Shown: positions 31,895 to 42,971 of the stretch, piece by piece
Position numbering within the stretch: the stretch's first letter is position 1
Layout of the letters: every line of letters begins with the position of its first letter
Source: Aquarana catesbeiana
Taxonomy: Eukaryota; Chordata; Amphibia; Anura; Ranidae
Reading direction: 5' to 3'
DNA length: 64,000 nt
NCBI RefSeq assembly: GCF_042186555.1
Contig: NC_133334.1
Location: 25,964,971 to 26,028,970 of the forward strand
Position numbers and translations under genes: made by a program
The notes under the pieces: model-generated
Database searches by the model: none
The model's input: only the letters and a program-made list of their open reading frames with translations
Told to the model about the DNA's origin: nothing

Positions 31895-33731
31895 TATTAT
31901 TATAATACGAGATTTATATAGCGCCAACAGTTTACGCAGCGCTTTACAATGTATAGGGGGGACAACACAATTACAGTACAATACAAAAGGTACAGGAGGG
32001 CCCTGCTCGTAGAGCTTACATTCTAAAGGGAGGGGGGTGGTGGTACAAAAAGTAATAGCTGCAGAGAATGATTTGATGGGGGCGGCTCGGGGACAGTTGT
32101 TAGGTGGGTGTGGGATAGGCTTCCCTGAATAAATGAGTTTTCAGGGATCTCCTAAAGGTGGACAGGGTAGGGGCTGATCGGACATACTGGGGCAGGGAGT
32201 TCCAGAGGATGGGAGAGGCTCTGGAGAAGTCCTGAAGGCGAGCATGGGAGGAGCTAACAAGGGAGCTAGAGTGCAAGAGGTCCTGGGAGGAGCGGAGGGG
32301 ACGATTTGGGCGATATCTGCAGATGAGGTTGGTGATATAGATGGGGGCGATGTTGTGAATGGCCTTGTATGTTATGGTTAGCATTTTGAATTTTATACGG
32401 TGGGGTAGGGGAAGCCAGTGAAGGGATTGGCAGAGAGGAGCAGCAGTCACGGATCGATTAGTGAGGTGTATTAGTCTAGCAGCAGCATTCATAATAAACT
32501 GAAGATGGGAAAACCTGCTTAAGGGTAGGCCATTAAGGAGAGAGTTGCAGTAGTCAAGGTGGGAAATAATCAAGGAGTGAATAAGTTGCTTTGTGGTGTC
32601 GTTAGTCAGGAAGGGTCGAATTCTGGAGATGTTGCGGAGGTTAAGGCGGCAGGATTTAGCTAGTGATTTGATGTGGGGGCTGAAGGAGAGGTCAGAGTCA
32701 AGGATTACACCCAGGACCTTGGCATGTGTGGAGGGACCAATGGTTGTGTTGTTGATATTAATGGTGAAATCACAGGAGGGGGACCGTGAAGGAGGAAATA
32801 TAACAAACTCAGTTTTAGAAAGATTAAGTTTGAGGAAGTGGTGTGACATCCATAACGATATGTCATTCAGTAAGTTTGATATCCGTGAGGAGATAGAGGG
32901 GGCGAGTTGAGGAGTGGAGAGATAGATCTGTGTGTCATCGGCATAGAGGTGGTATTGGAAGCCATGGGAGGTTATCAACTGGCCCAGGGAAGAGGTATAG
33001 AGTGAGAATAGGAGAGGCCCAAGGACTGAGCCTTGGGGTACCCCAACAGAAAGAGGAAGGGGAGCGGAGGAGATGGAGTTGTAAGTGACGAAAGTGCGCT
33101 GAGATAGGTAGGAGGAGAACCAGGATAATGCAGAATCACGAAGGCCAAGGGAGTGTAATTTGCTGAGGAGGAGCAGGTGGTCAACTGTGTCAAAGGCAGC
33201 AGAGAGGTCTAAAAGTATGAGTATGGAGTAGTGGCCATTGGTTTTAGCAGTTATTAGGTCATTGGTGAGTTTTAGTAGGACAGTTTCAGTAGAATGTTGT
33301 GGGCGGAAGCCAGACTGTAGGGGGTCGAGAAGGTTGTTGTCCGTGAGGTAGCGACTCATTTGGTCATGAACAAGACGTTCGATGAGCTTGGAGGCAAACG
33401 GGAGAAAGGTGATGGGTCTTAAGTTACTCAAACAGGTGGGGTCTAGTGAGGGTTTTTTGAGTATGTGGGTAACCAGTGCATGTTTGAGCGGGGAAGGAAA
33501 GGTGCCGGAGGAGAGGGAGAGGTTGAAGATGTGGGTTAGGGATTTGAGGATAGAGTGGGAAGGTGGTCGCAGTAATTGAGAGAAGATAGGGTCCAGGGGA
33601 CAGGTAGTAAGGTGGGCCATGGAGAGGAGTTTATCAACTTCATCTGTGGTAACTGGGCAAAAGGAGGAGAGTCTTGAGTGTGGTGTTGGACCTGATATGT
33701 TGGGTAGGGGAGGAATTTGAATGCTGGATAT
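31895..33731 (-). mobile_element. L2/Rex1-like LINE, 5'-truncated, inserted in Tc1
   Basis: CTCTTTAT lies on both sides (31887-31894 and 33732-33739). The 3' end is the AT-rich ATTATT tail plus GATTTATATAGCGCCAACAG and AGGGCCCTGCTC blocks, with no poly(A), as in L2/CR1-group LINEs. A second 3'-end copy lies at 13563-13715. Confidence 0.85.
32100..33620 (-). CDS. LINE reverse transcriptase, long open fragment
   Basis: A 506-codon open stretch without stops. Motifs in order: LSNLRPITFLPFASKLIE, QSGFRPQHSTETVLL, LLDLSAAFDTVDH, SVGVPQGSVLGPLLFSLY, HLYADDTQIY with the catalytic YADD, then LKLNLSKTEFV, HLDYCNSLLNGL and the carboxyl-terminal LPHRIKFKMLTITYKAIH...RSLKTHLFREAY region typical of L2/Rex1-type elements. 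Endonuclease and ORF1 are missing, so the copy is 5'-truncated, but the preserved frame suggests recent insertion. Confidence 0.85.
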   Translation of the reverse strand: MAHLTTCPLDPIFSQLLRPPSHSILKSLTHIFNLSLSSGTFPSPLKHALVTHILKKPSLDPTCLSNLRPITFLPFASKLIERLVHDQMSRYLTDNNLLDPLQSGFRPQHSTETVLLKLTNDLITAKTNGHYSILILLDLSAAFDTVDHLLLLSKLHSLGLRDSALSWFSSYLSQRTFVTYNSISSAPLPLSVGVPQGSVLGPLLFSLYTSSLGQLITSHGFQYHLYADDTQIYLSTPQLAPSISSRISNLLNDISLWMSHHFLKLNLSKTEFVIFPPSRSPSCDFTININNTTIGPSTHAKVLGVILDSDLSFSPHIKSLAKSCRLNLRNISRIRPFLTNDTTKQLIHSLIISHLDYCNSLLNGLPLSRFSHLQFIMNAAARLIHLTNRSVTAAPLCQSLHWLPLPHRIKFKMLTITYKAIHNIAPIYITNLICRYRPNRPLRSSQDLLHSSSLVSSSHARLQDFSRASPILWNSLPQYVRSAPTLSTFRRSLKTHLFREAYPTPT

Positions 33732-33735
33732 CTCT

Positions 33736-34683
33736 TTATCTTCTCAGATGGGAAAGCTGCCCATTCCTCTTGGCAAAAAGCCTCCAGTTCCTGTAAATTC
33801 TTGGGCTGTCTTGCATGAACGGCACGTTTGAGATCTCCCCAGAGTGGCTCAATGATATTGAGGTCAGGAGACTGTGATGGCTACTCCAAAACCTTCACTT
33901 TATTCTGCTGTAGCCAATGACAGGTTGACTTGGCCTTGAGATTTGGATCATTGTCATGTTGGAATGTCCAAGTAAGTCCCATGTGCAGCTTCCTGGCTGA
34001 TGAATGCAAATGTTCCTCCAGTATTTTTTTATAACATACTGCATTTAACTTGCCATCAATTTTGAACAAATTTCCTGTGCCTTTGTAGCTCACACATCCC
34101 CAAAACATCAGCGATCCACCTCTGTGTTTCACAGTAGGAATGGTGGACCTTTCATCATAGGTCTTGTTGACTCCTCTCCAAATGTAGTGTTTCTGGTTGT
34201 GGCCAAAAAGCTCAATTTTGGTCTCATCACTCCAAATGACTTTGTGCCAGAAGGTTTGAGGCTTGTCTCTGTGCTGTTTGGAGTATTGTAAGGGGGATAC
34301 TTTGTGGCATTTGCGTAGTAATGGCTTTCTTCTGGCGACTCGACCATGCAGCCCATCTTTCTTCAAGTGCCTCCTTATTGTGCATCTTGAAACAGCCACA
34401 CTACATGTTTTCAGAGAGTCCTGTATTTCACCTGAAGTTCTTTGTGGGTTTTTCTTTGCATCCCGAACAATTTTCCTGGCAGTTGTGGCTAAAATTTTAG
34501 TTGGTCTACCTGACTGTGGTTTGGTTTCAACAGAACCCCTCATTTTCCACTTCTTGATTAGAGTTGAACACTGCTGATTGGCATTCTCAATTCCTTGGAT
34601 ATCTTTTTATATCCCTTTCCTGTTTTATACAGTTCAACTACATTTTCCCGCAGATCCTTTGACAATTCTTTTGCTTTCCCCAT
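33736..34683 (-). pseudogene. Tc1 transposase, inactivated
   Basis: The minus strand starts with ATG at 34683 (MGKAKELSKDLRE..). It shows a paired-like DNA-binding region (KKISKELR, SGRPTKI, TIRRHLKKDGLHGR) and DDE-type catalytic segments (VIWSDETKIELFG; FQHDNDPN). Two lesions are visible. A frameshift near 34565 separates the first helix-turn-helix. A TAG stop at about 33880 replaces the tryptophan codon expected just before the PSQSPDLN-like stretch that precedes the last catalytic acidic residue. The frame resumes afterwards (IEPLWGDLK) until the LINE junction at 33731. Confidence 0.85.
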
Positions 34684-35134
34684 GACTCAGAAACCAGAAA
34701 CATCAGTTTAGCACTGGATGAAAGATGCAAGGGTCTGTCAGGAGTCCAGAAACTCGTTGACCTTTTATACACACACACACTAATTACAAGCATACAGATC
34801 ACAGGTGAGGATGGTTACCTTTATTAGCCATTCAAACCCCTTTGTGTCAACTTGTGTGCATGTTATCAGGCCAAAATCACCAGGGTATGTAAACTTTTGA
34901 TCAGGGTCATTTGGGTAGTTTCTGTTGCCATTATGATTTAAAGAGTAAACACAGTTGATTGATAATAAATGGCTTCACCCAAACACTAACCATGAATGAA
35001 AGAAATGTTTTTGTGTTATCATTCATATTCTCTGAAAAATGGCCAAGAAATCATAAATTCTGCCAGGGTATGTAAACTTATGAGCACAACTGTATATAGA
35101 TATAAAATATCCTACATAAATTGGCCAAAACTTA

Positions 35135-35509
35135 GACCCCTTTCACACTGGAGGCGTTTTTCAGGTGATTTAGCGCTAAAAATAGTGCCTGAAAAATGCC
35201 TCATTTGCAAGCTCGGGCTTTCACACTGGGGCGGTGCGCTTGCAGGACGTTAGAAAAAGTCCTGCAAGCAGCATCTTTGGGGCGGTTTGCAAGCGGTGTA
35301 TACAGCATTGGAATGTATGGGCAGCGCTGCCAAAGCGTCTGCAAAGCACTTCGGCAGTGGCACTACACGGGCGCTTTTAACCCCTTCTAGGGGGGTTAAA
35401 GGTGCCCCGCTCCCACCTGAATAGCGGCGCCAAAGCGCCGATATAACAGCGGTGAAGCGCCGCTAAAACTTTACCGCTACTGCCCCCACCGCCCCAGTGT
35501 GAAAGGGCC
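35135..35509. mobile_element. MITE with CCCTTTCACACTGG termini
   Basis: Inverted ends GACCCCTTTCACACTGG / CCCAGTGTGAAAGGGCC with TTA and TAA at the borders (35132-35134, 35510-35512), fitting a Harbinger-type 3-bp site. Internal GCGCTTTAACC and AGCGGCGCC blocks. Relative of 7315-7733. Confidence 0.75.
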
Positions 35510-35993
35510 TAAAAGAGAAACTGCAGTCTGCTCACATAATTTGTAATAAAAACATCTTTGCCATTCCGAAGCTTCCCTCCAACCACTTTGCATATTATTT
35601 TATATATAATGTGATTCTGTACTTACCAAATATGCTGCAGAAATCTCCCTCCACTGAGTCTGGATGCAACTATTCTAACTGTGGGCAGCTGAAGCTGCTG
35701 CCTGTTCACTTCCTGGATTTACACAGAGGCACACCTCCAGCTCTGCAGCTCTCATTGGCCCTCTTATAACTCATCCCCCCTCCCTTCCTGGCAAACTCTC
35801 AGGAGAGTGAGAGGGAGAGCTGTGCATGATGTGATAAGCCTAGGCATTTTACTAGACAAGAAACAGGAAGTGGGCTGTATAAGATATTTACTGGCAGAAA
35901 AAAAAATGTTTTACTATCCCAATTTAAAACAACAACATGGGCAGAAGATTTAATAGATGGAAAGATGAAAAAATTACTGAAGGTCCGCTTTAA
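35510..35993. mobile_element. Probable MITE, one clear end
   Basis: The right end, CTGAAGGTCCGCTTTAATAG, resembles the TAAAGCGGA terminus at 22431. The left part (AAAGAGAAACTGCAGTC) is only loosely complementary. Limits uncertain. The 700 bp beyond it, to 36700, hold no recognisable element. Confidence 0.35.
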
Positions 35994-36701
35994 TAGCACA
36001 TGAGTAATACAGCACAACTAATTAGCTCCCACTGCGGCTTCTCCTTCTCCGAGTCTGGGCTCTGTTGTAAGAGGCTGATTCTAGGTCAAACCCAGGGACA
36101 GCAGGGACATGCAGTCAGGGGAGGCAGGTGAGGTATAAATAATAAAAAAAATTAAATATAAAAATAATAAAATGATCGACTTCGAGAGTCGTAGCTCATA
36201 GATTTAGGGGGTAGGTAGCTGAAGTCCTACCCCACCATTGGTCAAAATATGGGGCTCCTATCACCTATGGTTCTGGATATATTGGGCTCCTTACGCAGCC
36301 TGTCAGAAGCTACATACAGAGCGGCCGGTTTAAATACAAGCTACCACACTCTGATTGCAGCAGACTGAGAGGATGAGCTCAGAGTGCCTCTCCTCACTTC
36401 TTGTTAGAGGCACTGAGCTCAATGAACAGCTTGGAGTCTTGGACCAATGGTAAAGTACCATTGGCCCAAGCTGTCCAATAAAAATGCTGCAGTGGAGGCA
36501 CACCTCTCACTGCACTGTCATAGAAGGGGGTGTGTCTAAAAGACAATTACTCCCTTCCAGCCCAGCCCTCTTAACTACAAGGAAAAAACGTGTTTAAGTG
36601 TATAAGATTTACCCACAATCCCATGTTTTTCTCACACAGTTAAGAGGGAGAATGAGAATCTGCTGCCTGCTGAAAATATACTGTTATATTCAAGCTAAAT
36701 A

Positions 36702-36955
36702 CAGTAAAACCTTGGATTTCGAGTATAATTCGTTCCAGAAATATGCTTGTAATCCAAAGCCCTTGTATATCAAAGCGAATTTTCCCATAAGAAATAATGG
36801 AAACTCAAATGATTTGTTCCACAACCATTTTTTCATAGGTCCTTCAGTTTATAGTCCATATAAAAAGATTATAGCAATGTGATGGTTGTGTAACCATAAA
36901 ATGTCCACCAACAAATGGAAGCCTCCACAAGGGGATTAGAAGCAAAATCCAGCAG
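36702..36955. mobile_element. Tigger/pogo-like element, left part
   Basis: CAGTAAAACCTTGGATTTCG follows TA at 36700. The sequence then matches, in reverse order, the element at 604-1061 (CTTCAGTTTATAGTCCATAT, TGGTTGTGTAACCATAAAATG, CCACAAGGGGATTAGAAGC). The matching right end is not present, because the copy is interrupted by the palindrome starting near 36963. Confidence 0.65.
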
Positions 36956-36962
36956 GATCCAG

Positions 36963-37748
36963 CAGTAAATAAATAATTAAATTATAACATATAGTATAAT
37001 AATATACAGTAAAACTTTGGTTTGAGAATAACTTGGTTTGAGAGCGTTTTGCAAGACAAGCAAAACTTTTAAATAAATTTTGACTTGATCTACAAGCGAT
37101 GTCTTGATATACAAGTAGCGCCACGTCACAGCTGAGTATAAAAGAGAAGAGAGGCGCCACTAAGTGTAGCAATATGATTACATTCAATGAAGGTCCAACA
37201 TTTAGCAACTCACATGGTTAATGATTGAAAGAGGCACATGTAAGTATGGAGGCATCCAGGGTAAAGCTGTCCACATAGACCATCCTCCACACCGCCGGCT
37301 CTCACCGCTGTCAGTCTGCAATCCTGACCAGGAAGACTACCCTGCAGTAGAGTGATTTGAAAGCGAGGCTTGAACCGCTTGTGGAGCGCAGCGTGGAAGG
37401 GACGACTTCGATGGTGCGGAGGATGGTTTATGTGGACAGCTTTACCCCGGATGCCTCCATACTTAGATGCACCAGTTTTAATCATCAACCATGTGATCCA
37501 TGTGAGTGAAATGTTGTACCTTCATTAAATGTAACCATTTTGCTACACTTATAGGCACCTCTCTTCTCTTTTATACTCAGCTGTGACATGACACTACTTG
37601 TATATCAAGACATCGCTTGTAGATCAAGTCAAAATTTATTTAAAAGTTTTGCTTGTCTTGCAAAACGCTCTCAAACCAAGTTACTCTCAAACCAAGGTTT
37701 TACTGTATATTATTATACTATATGTTATAATTTAATTATTTATTTACT
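36963..37748. repeat. Large palindrome including a Tigger-like element and its flanks
   Basis: Arms of roughly 330 bp with a central non-palindromic stretch near 37300-37400. An inner Tigger-like element (37007-37705, TA at 37005 and 37706) accounts for part of it. However, the symmetry continues about 40 bp outside the TA sites: AGTAAATAAATAATTAAATT at the left pairs with its complement ending at 37748. The flanks are therefore duplicated in inverse too. Confidence 0.8.
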
Positions 37749-38155
37749 GTGAAATTACTGGTTGGAACTTCAAACTTCAGTAATTTGTTCGTTAAGCCAC
37801 CTGCTTGAGTACAGTTTTTGAAAATTTAGTAAATTACCTTAAAAACAATATATAATATGTATTTGCATATTGCTTATGGTAATTAACCCCTTGCCAGCCA
37901 GGCCAATTCTGACACTTCTCTCCTACATGTAAAAATCATAATGCAGAACCCCCAAACATTTTATATATTGTTTTAGCAGACGCCCTAGGGCATGCATGTC
38001 CAAAGTCCGGCCTGCGTTCCGGTTTCAAACGGCCCACCTTGTAATTTGGACATATATATCTTTTGTGGCCCCAAATGTTCATGGCAGTGGTGGTGGTGGT
38101 GGGTGCATTTATGGCAATGGTGGAGGTGCTGCATTCATGGCAATGGTGGGGAGCT

Positions 38156-40746
38156 AGAATCAACATGTCATGTTGTAAATCATGTGTTTGAAGGACCAAT
38201 CGATAGAATATAATGCAATGTAGTAATAAATGTGAAAAAAGCACAGGTGCCAGTCAGGCTATGATGAGCTAATAAAGCTGAAATAACATTTCTGACATAC
38301 CCTGGGACCTTAAATAAAAATCGCTAAAAGTTGAGTAAATAGGTAATCTATATCGAATAATATACCTGTGGAAAAGGGCATGGAAAGTGCATAGTGCTAT
38401 AGAACCCAATCCTTTAAACTAAGTAGCAAATATCTCACACTGCAGAAACCAACAGTGCGTGATCTTCTATATATAAACTAAATGTACCGCTACTCCCATG
38501 TACATAAAAAACGTAAAACAAGTGATGCAAAAAATATCTAGTGCATAAAACATGTGCCAATCAATCCGCAAAATAAATAAATAAAATGAAAATCATCTAG
38601 TGGTAAACACATAATTAAGTGCAATCTTAAATATCAATACATAGCGTGCAAAAAATGCATATAAAGTGCATTGTGCTAAGTGATAAAGTGATCTAAATTC
38701 ACACAATGTGCCAACAGTGTGTGATACCTCTGTGTAATATAACAGTTACCAATACTAAATTAAAACACAAACAGTCAGAGTGATAATGTCCACAAGCAAT
38801 AGTAGAAAAATCCTTTGGGGTGCATCAAAAGGATTTCACTGTGCTCAAAAAAACAACTAAAAGGTGAAGTGCCAGAGGGGTGACAGACATGTAAGTCTTC
38901 TTCGTGTGCAAACACACTTAAGTGAGCAGTGGCCCCTTACCTAGCAGTGCTAGGTAAATCGCAGTGATCTACTAGCAGATGATGGTAATCTTTACTCGGG
39001 GTCCTGGGCTGCACTGCTTACACGCCTGCTGTTACCCTGTCAACTGCGGGCCAGTGTAGTAGGCTGTGGTCTTTTGATGTTGATCCTGGACCAGCGCGGG
39101 TCCTAACTCCACCTCCGTGCCTCACATATAAGTGTACCGATGGTAAAGGACCATCACATAAAAAATGACAGATCAATGCTACAATCCTACGAGCGGCGAG
39201 CTCGTTAGTCTCTTTCAATCAGAAGTGCCCAATCCGTCCCTATGCGTGATGTCACCGATCACGTGACTTCTTCAGGGATTGATCTCCTGAAGAAGTCCAG
39301 TGATCGGTGACGTCACACGTAGGGACGGATTGGGCACTTCTGATTCCCCTGAAGAAGTCACGTGATTGGTGACGTCACGCGTAGGGACGGATTGGGCACT
39401 TCTGATTGACAGAGGCTAACGAGCTCGCCGCTCGTAGGATTGTAGCATTGATCTGTCATTTTTTATGTGAGTACCTGCATTTATTTTGAATAAAAGTTCC
39501 ATGGTTTAAACTTTATCACACTATGCGGTACCCCTTTGTCCTTTACCATCGGTACACTTATATGTGAGGCACGGAGGTGGAGTTAGGACCCGCGCTGGTC
39601 CAGGATCAACATCAAAAGACCACAGCCTACTACACTGGCCCGCAGTTGACAGGGTAACAGCAGGCGTGTAAGCAGTGCAGCCCAGGACCCCGAGTAAAGA
39701 TTACCATCATCTGCTAGTAGATCACTGCGATTTACCTAGCACCGCTAGGTAAGGGGCCACTGCTCACTTAAGTGTGTTTGCACACGAAGAAGACTTACAT
39801 GTCTGTCACCCCTCTGGCACTTCACCTTTTAGTTGTTTTTTTGAGCACAGTGAAATCCTTTTGATGCACCCCAAAGGATTTTTCTACTATTGCTTGTGAA
39901 CATTATCACTCTGTTTGTGTTTTAATTTAGTATTGGTAACTGTTATATTACACAGAGGTATCACACACTGTTGGCACATTGTGTGAATTTAGATCACTTT
40001 ATCACTTAGCACGATGCACTTTGTATGCATTTTTTGCACGCTATGTATTGATATTTAAGATTGCACTTAATTATGTGTTTACCACTAGATGATTTTCATT
40101 TTATTTATTTTGCGGATTGATTGGCACATGTTTTATGCACTAGATATTTTTTGCATCACTTGTTTTACGTTTTTTATGTACATGGGAGTAGCGGTACAAT
40201 TAGTTTATATATAGAAGATCACGCACTGTTGGTTTCTGCAGTGTGAGATATTTGCTACTTAGTTTAGAGGATTGGGTTCTATAGCACTATGCACTTTCCA
40301 TGCCCTTTTCCACAGGTATTTTATTCGATATAGATTACTTATTTACTCAACTTTTAGCGATTTTTATTTATGGTCCCAGGGTATGTCAGAAATGTTATTT
40401 CAGCTTTATTAGCTCATCATAGCCTGACTGGCACCTGTGCTTTTTTCACATTTATTACTACATTGCATTGCATTATATTCTATCGATTGGTCCTTCAAAC
40501 ACATGATTTACAACATGACATGTTGATTCTAGCATCCCTCTAACCCTTGTTTTACGGACTACCCATTGAGAGACCTTCTACACCCCCACCACCTTTTTGG
40601 TTAGATCAGCACCCCCTCCCTTTATTCATTTGTCATAGTTGGGGTTGTCTGTCCCCAGTTTTGGTGCATGCAGCTGTCCATTTTTTAGCTTTTGTTATTT
40701 TCCATGCTCTCTCTCCATTTACGGTAGCGCAGGAATATCCCTATCA
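38156..40746 (+). mobile_element. Foldback retroelement copy B (inverted dimer)
   Basis: The left arm, 38156-39280, is the inverse of the right arm, 39286-40530. A 15-bp direct repeat, CAATGGTGGGGAGCT (38141-38155 and 40747-40761), flanks the unit, although the host is itself a tandem repeat. A tail of about 216 bp (40531-40746) lies outside the right arm. At the centre, hammerhead-like motifs occur once inverted (about 39236-39275) and twice directly (39286-39330, 39349-39390). Confidence 0.75.
39349..39390 (+). other. Hammerhead-ribozyme-like motif (copy B)
   Basis: CTGAAGA (39349-39355) fits CUGANGA exactly. GTCAC...GTGAC can form stem II. The expected GAAA is replaced by GTCA before CGCG. 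A near-identical unit stands 63 bp upstream and an inverted one further left. Probably a decayed relative rather than an active ribozyme. Confidence 0.35.
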
Positions 40747-42183
40747 CAATGGTGGGGAGCTGCATTCATGGCAATGGTGGGGAGCTGCATTCATGGCAAT
40801 GGTGGAGGTGCTGCATTCATGGCAATGGTGGAGGTGCTGCATTCATGGCAATGGTGAGAGGGCTGCATTCATGGCAATGGTGAGGTTGCTGCATTCATAG
40901 CAATGGTGGGGTTGCTGCATTCATGGCAATGGTGGAGGTGCTGCATTCATGGCAATGGTGGAGGGGCTGCATTCATGGCAATGGTGGGGGGGCTGCATTC
41001 ATGGCAATGGTGAGGGTGCTGCATTTATGGCAATAGTGAGGGTGCTGCATTCATGGCAATGGTGGGGGTGCTGCATTCATGGCAATGGTGGGGCTGCATT
41101 CATGGCAATGGTGGGGAGCTGCATTCATGGCAATGATGAGGGTGCTGCATTTATGGCAATGGTGAGGGTGCTGCATTCATGGCAATGGTGGGGGTGCTGC
41201 ATTCATGGCAATGGTGGGGCTGCATTCATGACAATGGTCGGGAGCTACATTCATGGCAATGGTGGGGAGCTGCATTCATGGCAATGGTGGGGAGCTGCAT
41301 TCATGGCAATGGTGAAGGTGCTGCATTCATGGCAATGGTGGAGGTGCTGCATTCATGGCAATGTTGAGGGGGCTGCATTCATGGCAATGGTGAGGTTGCT
41401 GCATTCATAGCAATGGTGGGGTTGCTGCATTCATGGCAATGGTGGGGGGGCCGCATTCATGGCAATGGTGGGGGGGCTGCATTCATGGCAATGGTGGGGG
41501 GGCTGCATTCATGGCAATGGTGAGGGTGCTGCATTTATGGCAATAGTGAGGGTGCTGCATTCATGGCAATGGTGGGGGTGCTGCATTCATGGCAATGGTG
41601 GGGCTGCATTCATGGCAATGGTGGGGAGCTGCATTCATGGCAATGATGAGGGTGCTGCATTTATGGCAATGGTGAGGGTGCTGCATTCATGGCAATGGTG
41701 GGGGTGCTGCATTCATGGCAATGGTGGGGCTGCATTCATGACAATGGTCGGGAGCTACATTCATGGCAATGGTGGGGAGCTGCATTCATGGCAATGGTGG
41801 AGGTGCTGCATTCATGGCAATGGTGGAGGTGCTGCATTCATGGCAATGGTGAGGGGGCTGCATTCATGGCAATGGTGAGGTTGCTGCATTCATAGCAATG
41901 GTGGGGTTGCTGCATTCATGGCAATGGTGGAGGGGCTGCATTCATGGCAATGGTGGAGGGGCTGCATTCATGGCAATGGTGGGGGGCTGCATTCATGGCA
42001 ATGGTGGGGGTGCTGCATTCATGGCAATGGTGGGGGTGCTGCATTCATGGCAATGGTGGGGGTGCTGCATTCATGGCAATGGTGGGGGTGCTGCATTCAT
42101 GGCAATGGTGGGTCTGCATTCATGGCAATGGTGGGGCTGCATTCATGGCAATGGTGGGTCTGCATTCATGGCAATGGTGAGGC
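40747..42183. repeat. 26-bp minisatellite
   Basis: More than 50 copies of a unit like CTGCATTCATGGCAATGGTG followed by 3-6 G-rich bases. A block of about 490 bp (41040-41450 and 41530-41890) is itself repeated, a higher-order duplication. Open frames here (HGNGGAAFMAMV type) are repeat artefacts. Confidence 0.92.
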
Positions 42184-42971
42184 TGCAGATGGGCACTGAT
42201 TAGGCTGCATTGATGGACACTGACCCTTATTTTGCTTCACAGTGAAGATGCGTGTTATATGCCGATAAATACGGTATATCCAAATAACACGCCAGAGCTC
42301 ATCATTGGACTCTTCGCCACACACAGCCACAAAGGCAAGAGAATTCTTGTTGGGCATTGTATTAGTGCTCGAACGAACACACTTAGACCGAATTTTAATG
42401 GTTCAAACAATGTCACGCATGTTCACTTCATCAAATCTGGCCCTCTTTGAAAAAAAATTGGACACCCCTGTCCTAGGGGATAAAATGGTGGTCATTGCAA
42501 CTTTTTATGTTACACGGTATTTGCGCAGCAATTTTTCAAACGCATTTTTTTTGGAAAGAAACTGTTTCATAAAAAAAAACAAAAAAAAACCCACTAAAGT
42601 TAGCCTGATTCCTGATTTTTTTTGTATAATGTGAAAGATGACATTACGCCGAATAAATAGACACCTAACATGTCACTCTTTAAAATTACGCACACTTGTG
42701 GAATGGCTCCAAACTTCAGTACTTAAAAATCTCCATAGGTGACGCTGTACATTTTTTTTACAGATTACATGTTTAGAGTTACAGAGGAGTGCTAAAATGA
42801 TTGTTCTCACTCTAACGATCGCGGCGTATGTAACCTGTGTGTATCTGGCTCTGATACTAGCCAGTGTCTCACCAGCCACTCACCTCACCGCACGTCCCTG
42901 AGGGACATATGTAAGCATTTAATGAGGTACTATTCCGCATTCATTTGGGTCTTTTATATCTGATAAAAATA

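Larger units (their letters stand above)
31599..35092 (-). mobile_element. Tc1-like transposon, full-length, carrying a LINE
   Basis: Long terminal inverted repeats of about 210 bp start CAGTTGTGCTCATAAGTTTA at both ends and contain an internal repeat of the TATGTAAACTT..TGATCA block (IR/DR layout). TA lies on each side (31597-31598, 35093-35094). The transposase lies on the minus strand and an L2/Rex1-like LINE has inserted into its 3' part. Confidence 0.9.
37991..42470. mobile_element. 4.5-kb hAT element with minisatellite and nested foldback
   Basis: Target site CCCTAGGG (37983-37990) against TCCTAGGG (42471-42478), 7 of 8 matching. Ends CATGCATGTCCAAAGTCCGGCC and the inverse GGCCCTCTTTGAAAA...GGACACCCCTG are recognisable hAT termini. 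The interior is a 26-bp minisatellite (about 38080-38155 and 40747-42183), split by foldback retroelement B. No transposase is found. Confidence 0.75.
37885..42925. mobile_element. Probable TTAA-type repeat split by a hAT element
   Basis: The left piece, TTAACCCCTTGCCAGCCAGG (37885-37990), and the right piece (42479 onward, with TGTTACACGGTATTTGCGCAGC) read as one diverged interspersed repeat when the hAT is removed. The right boundary near the TTTAATGAGG text at about 42918 is approximate. Confidence 0.4.

Noticed and set aside
40547..42203. Plus-strand frames rich in His, Gly, Trp and Met
   Set aside because: 26-bp minisatellite artefacts with no splice sites or start context.
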